NCBI GenBank assembly: GCA_028871195.1
Contig: JAGWNT010000021.1
Location: 1 to 45,371, forward strand
Direction: 5' to 3'
Source of the DNA: REEB85 sp018971455
Lineage (GTDB): Bacteria > Pseudomonadota > Alphaproteobacteria > Acetobacterales > Acetobacteraceae
Length of the DNA stretch: 45,371 nt
Positions within the stretch are counted from its first letter, which is position 1, and each line of letters opens with the position of its first letter. The notes beneath the pieces were generated by a model. It ran no database searches. It saw only the letters and a program-made list of their open reading frames with translations, and had not been told where the DNA came from. The position numbers and the translations under genes are program-made. Shown here in pieces: positions 1 to 7,806 of the stretch.

Positions 1-1304
1 AGAACAATGACCCAAGCCGTGGCGAACGCCAGGCTTCCGACGACATCAGAAAACCAATGCGCGCCGAGATAAAGACGAGAAAAGGCCATCAGCATCGCAA
101 AGGATGCGACGACAGCGAAAATCGGCAAGCGCCATGCGGGGCGAACCTGCCGGGTGATGAGAAAAGCTAGAAAGCCATACAGGACGGCATTGACCGTGGC
201 GTGGCCGCTCGGAAACGAGAACTGGCTTGCGCCGACATAGGCGAGATCACCGGGTCGGGGTCGGTGAATGGCGACCTTTGTGATCGTGTTGAGAGTGGCG
301 GCGAAACCGACTGCCGCCGCCCAATAGGTTGCTGTGCGCCACGCCCGCTGCCACACGAGCCAGAGGAAGACCACGATCGTCACGCAAGCGGTGACGACAG
401 TATCGCCGAGCTCGGTGATGCCGATCATGAGGGCGTCGCCGACCGGCGTGCGGAGCGCCTGCAGGGCCTGGTAGATTGCCATATCAATGCGGATCAGCGG
501 ATCGCCGCTGACAACATCCTCAAGCACACCGAGGAAAAGCCATGCGGCTGCCACGACAACGCCCGCCCAGAGCAGCAACGCCCGACCCTCACTCCGCTCC
601 GGATCGACGAGAGATCGGACTTGCCGGGCGAGCCAGGTGTCATGAGAAGTCGACCATTCTCGCAGCCACCCCTCGACGGCGGTAATCAGGGGCGGCCCGC
701 TACGCTGCGCGAAACGCAGGCCCCAGCTTAAAAGCCAGAGAAGCGCGACAACGATGACCAGCAGTAGCGCCAATCGCCCAGCCGCAGCTCCAGCAAGCGT
801 CAGCGATGTTCCAAGAAGCATCCCGGGCAGAATGTGGGCTGGGGCCCACACCAATGCTGAGAGACCATTTGCGAGGTAGAAGCGGCCCGCCGGCATCGCG
901 GCAATGCCAGCAACGACCGGAACGAAGCCGCGAACTCCGGGCGTGAAGCGGGCGAGAAGGATGCTCTTGCCGCCATGCCGATCGATAAATGCCCGGCTCT
1001 GCTCCACGAGGCCGGGATAGCGATCGAGCGGCCAGCGACTGAGAATCGCTTCTCGGTGCCGATGGCCAAACCAGTAGGGCAGCCCGTCGCCGAGGATCGC
1101 GCCGCCAGTTGCGGCTGCCATCAGGGGCCACATCTGCACCGCTCCGGTGGGGACCAAGGCCGCAATGCCAATAATGAGTACCGAGCCTGGTATCACCGAC
1201 CCGATAACCGGGACGGCCTCCAGAAAGGCGAGCAAGAAAACAGCGCCGTAGGCGAAATTGGGATGCGCCCCTATGAACTCAGTCACCCCCGCCACGAAAT
1301 CCAT
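1..1304 (-). CDS. DedA-family / PAP2 phosphatase fusion membrane protein (3' end cut by window)
   Basis: The reading frame stays open from ATG at 1304 to the window edge, giving at least 434 residues. The N-terminal half is a DedA (SNARE-associated) membrane domain, with the GDGLPYWFGH region and the LARFTPGVRGFVPVVAG segment typical of the family. The C-terminal half is a PAP2 lipid phosphatase domain with all three motifs: KVAIHRPRP (KxxxxxxRP), FPSGH, and SRLYLGAHWFSDV. DedA proteins are undecaprenyl-phosphate or phospholipid transporters, and PAP2 enzymes dephosphorylate lipid pyrophosphates, so a lipid-carrier recycling or envelope role is inferred. The start codon follows the ATPase stop directly (TAG then ATG), which implies translational coupling. 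It is the last visible gene of the four-gene operon. Confidence 0.88.
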   Translation of the reverse strand, partial: MDFVAGVTEFIGAHPNFAYGAVFLLAFLEAVPVIGSVIPGSVLIIGIAALVPTGAVQMWPLMAAATGGAILGDGLPYWFGHRHREAILSRWPLDRYPGLVEQSRAFIDRHGGKSILLARFTPGVRGFVPVVAGIAAMPAGRFYLANGLSALVWAPAHILPGMLLGTSLTLAGAAAGRLALLLVIVVALLWLLSWGLRFAQRSGPPLITAVEGWLREWSTSHDTWLARQVRSLVDPERSEGRALLLWAGVVVAAAWLFLGVLEDVVSGDPLIRIDMAIYQALQALRTPVGDALMIGITELGDTVVTACVTIVVFLWLVWQRAWRTATYWAAAVGFAATLNTITKVAIHRPRPGDLAYVGASQFSFPSGHATVNAVLYGFLAFLITRQVRPAWRLPIFAVVASFAMLMAFSRLYLGAHWFSDVVGSLAFATAWVIV

Positions 1305-3839
1305 CTAGTGAACTCCCGATGGCGGAGGTTTGCGGCGCTTGCTCCCCGCACCTGCGCGGCGAAGCCAGAGTGTCATCCAGAGGGGCACGAGGACCGCAGC
1401 AGCGCCCCACCACGCTGCCGTTTCGACCCCTACCGCGCCTGCCCCGATCGCCTTACCAATGGGCGGTACGACAACAATGACCGAGGCGAAGAGGATCGAC
1501 GCGGCAAGCCACGCGCCCAGGACGGGATTGCTCACGGCCGCGCCAAGCCGCGGCCGTCCATCATCGAAGGCCATGACGAAGCCGAGCGCGGCATGGCCGA
1601 CAAACCAAGTGACGAGTGCGAGGGTCCGCGCTCCCGCGAGATCTGCCTGTCCCATGCCATAGAAGAAAGCGGCGAGTACGATCGCGGCCAGCGTGACAGC
1701 GCCAATAACTATGCCCGTCCCCATGCTGCGATCGAAGAATGGCGCGTTCGGATCACGGGGCGGGCGCGCCATAACGTCGGAATCAGCGGGCTGGCTGACG
1801 AAAGCGAGCGCTGCGCCAAGATCCATGAACAGCTCGAGGATCACGATCTGGACCGGTGTAAACGGCAGAGGGTACTGCAGGATGGCGGCGACCGCGCTGA
1901 TCAGGATGATGGCGAGCTTGACGGCGAGATAGAAACGGATCGCCTTGCGGAAATTGTCGAACAACCGGCGCCCCTCTCGCACCGCTTCAGCGATGGTGGC
2001 GAAACTGTCGTCGGTGAGAACGACCCCGGCGGCTTCTCGGGCCGCGTCGCTGCCGACACGCCCCATTGCCACGCCAACAGATGCGGCGCGCAAGGCTGGC
2101 GCGTCATTGACGCCATCCCCGGTCACCATGACGACGCTCCCAGTGTCAGTCAGTGCGCGGACGATCCTGAGCTTGTCGCCCGGCTGTGCACGAGCGACGA
2201 CCGCGCCATTGCGTAGATCGTCAGCGAGCGCCCGATCGCTCAGGGCAGCCAGTTCGCTGCCAGGGAGCTGATGATGCACCGCGATGCCGGCCTCCTCGGC
2301 GACCCGCAGCGCGGTGGTCGGCTGATCGCCCGTGATGATGGATACGCCGACACCAGCTTGTCGAAGCTTTGCAATGGCTCCGGCAACTTCAGGCCGGACC
2401 GGATCGCGAAGCACGACTACGCCTTCGAATACGAGAGCGGTCTCCGCTTCGTCTCGCGACATGGGTCGGCTTTGAGCTAATCGGGACGCGACCCCCAGGA
2501 CGCGACCGTCGCGGCCCAAAGCTGCTGCTGCGTCCGAGATTAAGGCTCGTATAGCGTCGTCGAGCGGCCGCACTTGGTCGGCGGCCCGATAGCCAGAACA
2601 GCGTGCAAGGATCGATTCTGGCGCGCCCTTCACACCGATCGCATAGCCACCGTCGAGGGCGGCATAGCCTGAAGCCAAGCGTCGTGACTGGTCGAACGGA
2701 AAATGCTCGCCCTCTGGAAGCGCGGGCGCGGCCGCCCGGATCGCCGCATCCATTGGGTCGAGAGTGACTCCATCGCCCCCGTCTTCACTGGCGAGGCCGG
2801 CGGTGCGAAGCAGGAGTTCCTTTGAAGCTTCTCCTTCACCCAGCAGCTCCGTAACGGGCACCGCTTTATCAAGCGCCATCCGATTGAGCGTCAGGGTCCC
2901 GGTCTTATCGGTGCAAATGGTTGTCACCGCCCCCAGCGTTTCCGCCGCACGAAGCTGCCTTACGATCGCCCCCCGCCGCGCAAGCTTTAGGCTGCCCAGC
3001 CCGAGGACGATCACGATCAGAACCGCCAATTCCTCGGGGATCGTTGCAAAAGCCAGCGACAAGCCGGTCAGCAACATTTCCTTGGGCGGCTGCCCTGCGA
3101 GCACTCCGATAATCGGGATCACGACGCTGACGGCGATTGCGGCCCAAAGCAGCGTCCGCGCGAGCTCAGCCATGCGGCGCTGCATTGGCGTCTTCGGTTC
3201 CTTGGTGGCAGCGACCAGTTCCGCGATCTTGCCCAGCGTCGATTGAGCGCCAGTCCGCGTAACCACGGCTCGCCCCGCTCCGCGCACGACGAGCGTGCCG
3301 CCGAGAAGCTCGGGATGCTCGGCGTTGTGAGACACCGGTTCGGACTCACCGGTAACCAAGGACTCGTCTACGGCGATGTCTTGGGCTGCGATCAGCTGCG
3401 CGTCGGCGGGAATGCGCGACCCGGCTCGCAGTTCCAGGAGATCGCCGGGAACGAGTGTCTCGACCGGCTGTTCCGACTGCTGTCCGTCACGCCAGACAAG
3501 AGCCTTCGGTTCCGCCAGAGCCGCCAGAGCCGCGACGGCGCGGCCGGCCCGCCACTCGATGCCGGCTTCCGTAATGGCCACTGTAACGATCACGCCCAGC
3601 ACGATCAGCGCATCGCGTGTCTCTCCGAACAGGAAGTAGAGGCCGCCTACGGCCAATAGGAGCAGGACCAGCGGCTCACGAAGCGATTCCAGAAGTTCGT
3701 CCCAAAACGTCTCATCTCTGCCTGTCGAGACGCGATTGGGGCCGAACTGAGCCAGGCGCTGCGCGGCATCGGCCGCCGAAAGGCCGTGGGGCGAAGCGAG
3801 CGGGTTGCCTGTGGGGACTGGAACCTTCTCGCTCGTCAC
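1305..3839 (-). CDS. Cation-translocating P-type ATPase, P2/P3-like, unusual ion-site motif
   Basis: This 844-residue protein has an N-terminal cation-ATPase domain (about residues 18-60), the actuator motif TGES (163-166), the phosphorylation motif DKTGTLT (Asp311), a nucleotide-binding domain, the hinge motif TGDGVND (573-579) and a C-terminal membrane block. No heavy-metal CPC motif is present, so it is not a P1B pump. The M4 motif reads PEELA (268-272), where Ca2+ pumps have PEGLP. The M6 segment reads ILELFMD (667-673) rather than the usual NxxTD type. The ion is therefore not predictable; H+, Mg2+, Ca2+ or Mn2+ are all possible. The start is GTG, overlapping the upstream cytochrome stop as GTGA; the downstream DedA-PAP2 gene begins with no gap. 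Confidence 0.9.
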   Translation of the reverse strand: MTSEKVPVPTGNPLASPHGLSAADAAQRLAQFGPNRVSTGRDETFWDELLESLREPLVLLLLAVGGLYFLFGETRDALIVLGVIVTVAITEAGIEWRAGRAVAALAALAEPKALVWRDGQQSEQPVETLVPGDLLELRAGSRIPADAQLIAAQDIAVDESLVTGESEPVSHNAEHPELLGGTLVVRGAGRAVVTRTGAQSTLGKIAELVAATKEPKTPMQRRMAELARTLLWAAIAVSVVIPIIGVLAGQPPKEMLLTGLSLAFATIPEELAVLIVIVLGLGSLKLARRGAIVRQLRAAETLGAVTTICTDKTGTLTLNRMALDKAVPVTELLGEGEASKELLLRTAGLASEDGGDGVTLDPMDAAIRAAAPALPEGEHFPFDQSRRLASGYAALDGGYAIGVKGAPESILARCSGYRAADQVRPLDDAIRALISDAAAALGRDGRVLGVASRLAQSRPMSRDEAETALVFEGVVVLRDPVRPEVAGAIAKLRQAGVGVSIITGDQPTTALRVAEEAGIAVHHQLPGSELAALSDRALADDLRNGAVVARAQPGDKLRIVRALTDTGSVVMVTGDGVNDAPALRAASVGVAMGRVGSDAAREAAGVVLTDDSFATIAEAVREGRRLFDNFRKAIRFYLAVKLAIILISAVAAILQYPLPFTPVQIVILELFMDLGAALAFVSQPADSDVMARPPRDPNAPFFDRSMGTGIVIGAVTLAAIVLAAFFYGMGQADLAGARTLALVTWFVGHAALGFVMAFDDGRPRLGAAVSNPVLGAWLAASILFASVIVVVPPIGKAIGAGAVGVETAAWWGAAAVLVPLWMTLWLRRAGAGSKRRKPPPSGVH

Positions 3840-4477
3840 AATGAATCACCCACGCGCATTGGCCCCGGCACGGTGGGAACACCCGTTCCTCCAGGCTCGA
3901 TCGGGCGGCTTGAACCCCACAGCATTGATTGCCAAACGCCGTCGTTTCGCACGAGCCAGTGCCAGATCGCGCCGAGCAGATGCAGACAGATCAGCAGTAC
4001 CAATGCGCCTGCGACAGCCTCGTGGAGGTTCAGCAAGAAACCGCGCCAAGCTGGATCGAATGCGAACGGGAATCCCACCCCGAAGAGACTTGGCGGGGAC
4101 GATGCGGTCAACGCGATGGCCAGCCCGCTCAAGACTATGGCGAGAACCAGCGCATAGATGCCGTAGTGCACGATGCGCGATAGCACCCGCTCCCAGCGCG
4201 GAGCATCGGGCGGAAGCCGGGAGCCGCCGCCAAAGGATTCGATCCAGATCAATCGAATGAGGAATAAGCCGCCGAGAGCGAGCGCAAATGCGATCTCTCT
4301 CGCCAACGCAACGGGGTCGGATAAGACCTCGACTTCTGCGTTGAAAGCCAAGCCATAGATCAAAAGAGCGCCGGTCAACCAGTGGAAGGTACGGGTTGCG
4401 ATCCCGTGGCGGTTTGCCCGAGAGCCACGGTGTTCGAACTGGAGGAGTGTCGTCTTCAGCCAGGCAACGATGGTCAT
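3836..4477 (-). CDS. Cytochrome b561 / b-type cytochrome membrane protein
   Basis: The 213-residue protein has four predicted membrane helices and histidines spaced as in the bacterial cytochrome b561 family (Ni,Fe-hydrogenase I b-type subunit-like): RTFHWLTG near the N-terminus, IVHYGIYAL in the second half, then NLHEAVAG and CLHLLGAIWHW in the last helices. Such proteins bind two b hemes and pass electrons between quinol and a partner, for example superoxide or a periplasmic reductase. The start ATG overlaps the stop of the ChrB-like gene by 4 nt (ATGA), and its own stop overlaps the GTG start of the ATPase. What it does in a cation-ATPase operon is unknown. Proline-rich C-terminal residues (about 190-213) are probably disordered. 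Confidence 0.87.
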   Translation of the reverse strand: MTIVAWLKTTLLQFEHRGSRANRHGIATRTFHWLTGALLIYGLAFNAEVEVLSDPVALAREIAFALALGGLFLIRLIWIESFGGGSRLPPDAPRWERVLSRIVHYGIYALVLAIVLSGLAIALTASSPPSLFGVGFPFAFDPAWRGFLLNLHEAVAGALVLLICLHLLGAIWHWLVRNDGVWQSMLWGSSRPIEPGGTGVPTVPGPMRVGDSL

Positions 4478-5067
4478 TTCTCCTCGCCTCGAGGCGTCGG
4501 CTGCTGCGCCTCTTCGTTTACGGCCGCGTTCTCGGCCTGAGCATCGAAGACCTGCTGTGCGAACTTATCGAGGAGCACGGCGCAACGCCCGAGCCGGTCA
4601 TTGGCCTCTGCGCCAAGAGATGCTCCGTAGAAATCGAGCTTCCGTATCTTCTCGAACCAGGTCCGAAGCTTCTTCAGATCCTCGTCGTTCTCTTCGAGCT
4701 CGGCATAGGTGAACTTGCCGGCCGCGCTCTCACGCGCGATTTCCGCCTCGAAGCCGTCACAGCGCTCGATAAACTCTTGGTACGCCTCGTCGCGGTCGGA
4801 TCGAAACCGGTCAGCGACACGCTCTCGCTGGGCTGGATCGATCGGTGCCGCCTCCAACACCACCGCCTCGCCGCCCATTTCGCCAATCTCGTTCGAGAGG
4901 ATCCTGACCTGCCGCAGATGGTCCGGATTGCTCGGAACGAGGCAGACCCCGTTATTCAGATAGATCGCGCCGAGGGATTTCAGGCGGCGCCAGACCGCCA
5001 TCCGATGCCGCGCGGGCTCGGAGGGGACCTTGTAGGAAAGCATCAGCCACGCGGCAACGTCGTTCAT
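4474..5067 (-). CDS. Stand-alone ChrB N-terminal-domain protein
   Basis: The first ~110 of 197 residues match the ChrB N-terminal domain (PaaX-like fold): WLMLSYKVPSEPARHRMAVWRRLKSLG is followed by the strand-forming segment AIYLNNGVCLVP. The middle is highly charged and helical, and the C-terminus is a low-complexity acidic tail. Full ChrB proteins sense chromate and carry a second C-terminal domain that is missing here, and no chrA lies in the window, so a chromate role is not supported. It is the first gene of a coupled operon and sits just behind a large palindrome, which makes it the best candidate for the operon's own regulator (inference). No Shine-Dalgarno sequence is visible before the ATG. 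Confidence 0.82.
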   Translation of the reverse strand: MNDVAAWLMLSYKVPSEPARHRMAVWRRLKSLGAIYLNNGVCLVPSNPDHLRQVRILSNEIGEMGGEAVVLEAAPIDPAQRERVADRFRSDRDEAYQEFIERCDGFEAEIARESAAGKFTYAELEENDEDLKKLRTWFEKIRKLDFYGASLGAEANDRLGRCAVLLDKFAQQVFDAQAENAAVNEEAQQPTPRGEEK

Positions 5068-5074
5068 GCGAACA

Positions 5075-5103
5075 GGTGTAATGTCACGGCTGTGACATTA
5101 CAA
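5075..5103 (-). promoter_or_regulatory. Palindromic operator within the predicted promoter of the ChrB-like operon
   Basis: An inverted repeat with 11-nt perfect arms, TGTAATGTCAC and GTGACATTACA, separated by 4 nt (GGCT), lies at 5077-5102, only 10 nt before the start codon of the ChrB-like gene. Read leftward, TTGTAA (5103-5098) and TACACC (5080-5075) form a weak -35/-10 pair exactly 17 nt apart, so the palindrome fills the spacer. Transcription would then begin almost at the ATG, giving a leaderless message. The repeat is seen directly; the promoter assignment is inferred. Confidence 0.65.
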
Positions 5104-5222
5104 GTGTTCAGCGCTTTGTGTCACGATTGCTCCGGAGACCGTCCATCGTGCCGCAGCGCCTCCCCGCCCGCGCACGCTATTTGGGCGTGGAGACAAGTCG
5201 CTCTCATCAGGACCGGCGGTCT

Positions 5223-5396
5223 GAAAAAGAGGAGCCTGGCGAGGGCAGGCAGGACGAGAAGGGTAAGCACCGTCGCGGTAACCAGTCCGCCGATCACGAC
5301 CGTCGCGATCGGCTTCTGCACCTCGGCTCCGGACATCAACACCGGCGGAATTCCGTCCATCACCCCGATGCGCACGGCCGGCAGGTTGGATTTCAA
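5223..5396 (-). pseudogene. Remnant of a CzcA-type heavy-metal RND efflux pump
   Basis: The segment reads SGAEVQKPIATVVIGG followed by LVTATVLTLLVLPALARLLF. This is the signature of the last membrane helices of CzcA/CusA-type RND transporters, which normally exceed 1000 residues. Only about 40 recognisable residues remain. The sequence before them (MKSNLPAVRIGVMDGIPPVLM) does not continue the family, and the frame then runs into unrelated sequence until a stop at 5121. It lies between zntA and the ChrB-like operon, in the same orientation. It appears to be a deletion scar showing that a czc-type locus once stood here, and it is not expected to be functional. Confidence 0.8.
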
Positions 5397-5409
5397 GCGC
5401 CTGCGATGC

Positions 5410-7740
5410 CTACTTCAGTCCGCGCCAGCCGAGCAGCCGCATGGCATTGGCGGTCACGAGCACGGTGGCGCCGGTGTCGGCGAGGATCGCCGGCCACAGC
5501 CCAGTCAACCCGATGATGGTCGTGACGAGGAACACCACTTTCAGGCCCAGCGAAATGCTGATGTTCTGAAAGATGTTGCTCATCGTGGCGCGCGATAGCG
5601 CAATCATGTTTGCCACATCCTTGACCCGGCCATGCAGCACCGCCGCGTCCGCGGTCTCCAACGCGACATCGGTGCCGCCACCCATGGCGATGCCGATGTC
5701 CGCCGCCGCCAGAGCGGGCGCGTCGTTGATGCCGTCGCCGACCTTGGCTACGATCTTGCCTTCCTTACGGAGTTCGCCGACGATGCGCTGCTTGTCCTGA
5801 GGCATCAACTCGCCCCGCGGCTCAAGACCAAGTTCGCGAGCAATGGCGGTGGCTGTCAGCTGGTTGTCGCCCGTGAGCATCACCGCCCCCGCTCCCAGTG
5901 TCTTGAGAGCTTCGATGCCTTCCTTCGCGTCCGCGCGGGGTTCGTCGCGCATGGCGATGATGCCGGCGACCTCGTTGTGTGCAAGCAGCACCGAAACCGT
6001 CTTGCCCTCATCGTTGAGCGCCTTAATCGTGGCTCCCAGCTCAGCCGGCAGCTTCGACTTTTCTCCCGCGGCGCGAGCCGATCCGAGAAACAGTTCAACG
6101 GCGCCGACCTTGCCGACGACGCCCTTGCCGCCGACGGCGCCAGCGCCCGAAGCCGATTTCGGCTCGATGCCTTTTTCCTTGGCCTTGGCGAGGATCGCGG
6201 TTGCCAGGGGATGGCTGGAACCGATCTCCAGGGCGGCCGCAAGGGTAAGGACATCGGTCTCGCTTTTCCCAACGCCAACGATGTCGGTGACCTTAGGCTT
6301 GCCTTCGGTCAGCGTGCCGGTCTTGTCGAAGGCAACGTAGTTCACCTTGCCGAGATTCTCGAGCACCGCGCCGCCCTTCATCAGCAGGCCACGCCGCGCC
6401 CCGGCCGAGAGCGCGGCCGCAATCGCCGCCGGTGTCGAGATGACCAAGGCGCATGGGCAGCCGATCAGCAGGATCGCCAGTCCCTTATAGATCCACTCGC
6501 TCCAATCCGCCGCGAGCACTAGCGGCGGAACAATTGCGATGAGAGCCGCAACGACCATCACCCCAGGGGTGTAGTATTTCGAGAACCGGTCGATGAAACG
6601 TTCTGTGGGCGCTTTAGATTCCTGCGCTTCCTCGACAAGCTTGATGATGCGCGCGATCGTGTTATCCGCGGCGGTGGCGGTCACTCGGATCCGGAGCGCG
6701 CCTTCCTGGTTTATAGTTCCCGCGAAAACCTGATCGTTGATCGTCTTCTGCTTCGGCACGGACTCGCCCGTAACGGGCGCCTCGTCAAACGCGCTCTCAC
6801 CGGAGATGATTATCCCGTCGGACGGCACGCGATCGCCGGGGCGAACCAGCACGACCGACCCCACCGCGAGGCTTTCAGCCGGAACTTCGCGTGTCTTGCC
6901 GTCGGCTTCGAGGAAAGCAGTCTTCGGCACGAGTGTGGCAAGCGCCTTGATGCTGGCACGAGCACGGCCGGTTGCTATGCCTTCGAGAAGTTCGCCGACG
7001 AGGAAGAGCAGTACGACGACCGCCGCCTCCTCACCGGCGTTGATGATGACAGCGCCGACGGCGGCAACGGTCATCAGCGTCTCGATCGAGAATGGACTGC
7101 CGTTCAATGCGCCGAGCAAGGCCCTGCGTCCGATAGGAATGAGCCCAACCGCCATCGCGGCGATAAAGGCCCACGGCGCCGTCGTGGGCGCCAATTGAGC
7201 AAGCAAGAAGGCCGAGCCGAGCGCGAGACCGCACAGGATCGTCAGCCGAGCCTTGGAGGTTTTCCACCAGGGCCCATCCTCTGCGCCTTGGTCATCGCCG
7301 TGCATGCCCTCAAGCCTGTCCGACTTGGATTCGTCCGCTGCTCGGCCGGCCGACGGCACGTCGCGATCGTGCCCGACGTGGTCGGGGTCTCCATGGTAAG
7401 CGTGCTTGTGGCCGGCATGATCGTGGCTCCCGTGCTCGTGATCGGAATGATCGTAATTCCCGTGGCTGGCGTGCTCGTCTCCGACGGCGCGGCTTTCCGC
7501 TGCGGCGGCCTTGCCCGGTTTCAATGCAGCAGCTTGGTATCCGAGGCTCGTAACCTTCTTGATGATGTCATCCAAATTTGCTGTGGGGGCGTGCCGGACC
7601 GTCATTGTGCCGGCGACCACCGAAACCGACACGTCCTCAACGCCCGCAACGCGGCGCGTCGCAGTGTCGATTTTGGTCGCGCAACTGGCGCAATCCATAC
7701 CTTCAACCCGAAAACGCGTCTGCTGAAGGGCCTCGCTCAT
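5410..7740 (-). CDS. zntA: Zn2+/Cd2+/Pb2+-translocating P1B-type ATPase
   Basis: The 776-residue protein starts at ATG 7740, preceded by AAGGAG at a good distance; a longer frame running upstream through the cadR region is rejected. Domains in order: a heavy-metal-associated domain with CASC (Cys17, Cys20); a linker of about 70 residues very rich in His and Asp (roughly residues 90-150); then the membrane ATPase core with TGES, the ion-site CPC in IGCPCALVIS, DKTGTLTEGKP, the SSHPLA motif, GDGINDAPAL and the C-terminal DTGATVLVTANAMRLL. CPC plus the last motif places it in the zinc/cadmium/lead P1B-2 class. It exports divalent metal to the periplasm. The divergent MerR-type gene with a shared operator gives the expected metal-induced control. 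Confidence 0.95.
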   Translation of the reverse strand: MSEALQQTRFRVEGMDCASCATKIDTATRRVAGVEDVSVSVVAGTMTVRHAPTANLDDIIKKVTSLGYQAAALKPGKAAAAESRAVGDEHASHGNYDHSDHEHGSHDHAGHKHAYHGDPDHVGHDRDVPSAGRAADESKSDRLEGMHGDDQGAEDGPWWKTSKARLTILCGLALGSAFLLAQLAPTTAPWAFIAAMAVGLIPIGRRALLGALNGSPFSIETLMTVAAVGAVIINAGEEAAVVVLLFLVGELLEGIATGRARASIKALATLVPKTAFLEADGKTREVPAESLAVGSVVLVRPGDRVPSDGIIISGESAFDEAPVTGESVPKQKTINDQVFAGTINQEGALRIRVTATAADNTIARIIKLVEEAQESKAPTERFIDRFSKYYTPGVMVVAALIAIVPPLVLAADWSEWIYKGLAILLIGCPCALVISTPAAIAAALSAGARRGLLMKGGAVLENLGKVNYVAFDKTGTLTEGKPKVTDIVGVGKSETDVLTLAAALEIGSSHPLATAILAKAKEKGIEPKSASGAGAVGGKGVVGKVGAVELFLGSARAAGEKSKLPAELGATIKALNDEGKTVSVLLAHNEVAGIIAMRDEPRADAKEGIEALKTLGAGAVMLTGDNQLTATAIARELGLEPRGELMPQDKQRIVGELRKEGKIVAKVGDGINDAPALAAADIGIAMGGGTDVALETADAAVLHGRVKDVANMIALSRATMSNIFQNISISLGLKVVFLVTTIIGLTGLWPAILADTGATVLVTANAMRLLGWRGLK

Positions 7741-7768
7741 ACCGATACTCCTTGATTCCTTGCGGCAA

Positions 7769-7799
7769 GCCCTACATGCTCTAGTCACTAGAGGAGCAA
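7769..7799 (-). promoter_or_regulatory. MerR-type zntA promoter/operator
   Basis: Reading toward zntA, TTGCTC (-35, 7799-7794) is followed by the 15-nt palindrome CTCTAGTGACTAGAG (7793-7779) and a -10-like TAGGGC (7774-7769). The spacer is 19 nt. The over-long spacer with a palindrome between the boxes is the hallmark of promoters untwisted by ZntR/CadR-type activators. On the other strand the palindrome abuts the cadR ribosome-binding site (AGGAG at 7792-7796), so bound regulator could also limit cadR expression. Confidence 0.8.
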
Positions 7800-7806
7800 G
7801 CGCAAA

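Noticed and set aside
975..2216. A 413-residue plus-strand frame opposite DedA-PAP2 and the P-type ATPase
   Set aside because: The minus-strand genes carry all the family motifs; this frame has no recognisable domain.
4474..5067. Chromate-resistance function for the ChrB-like gene
   Set aside because: The C-terminal ChrB domain and any chrA transporter are absent from the window, so only the N-terminal domain assignment is kept.
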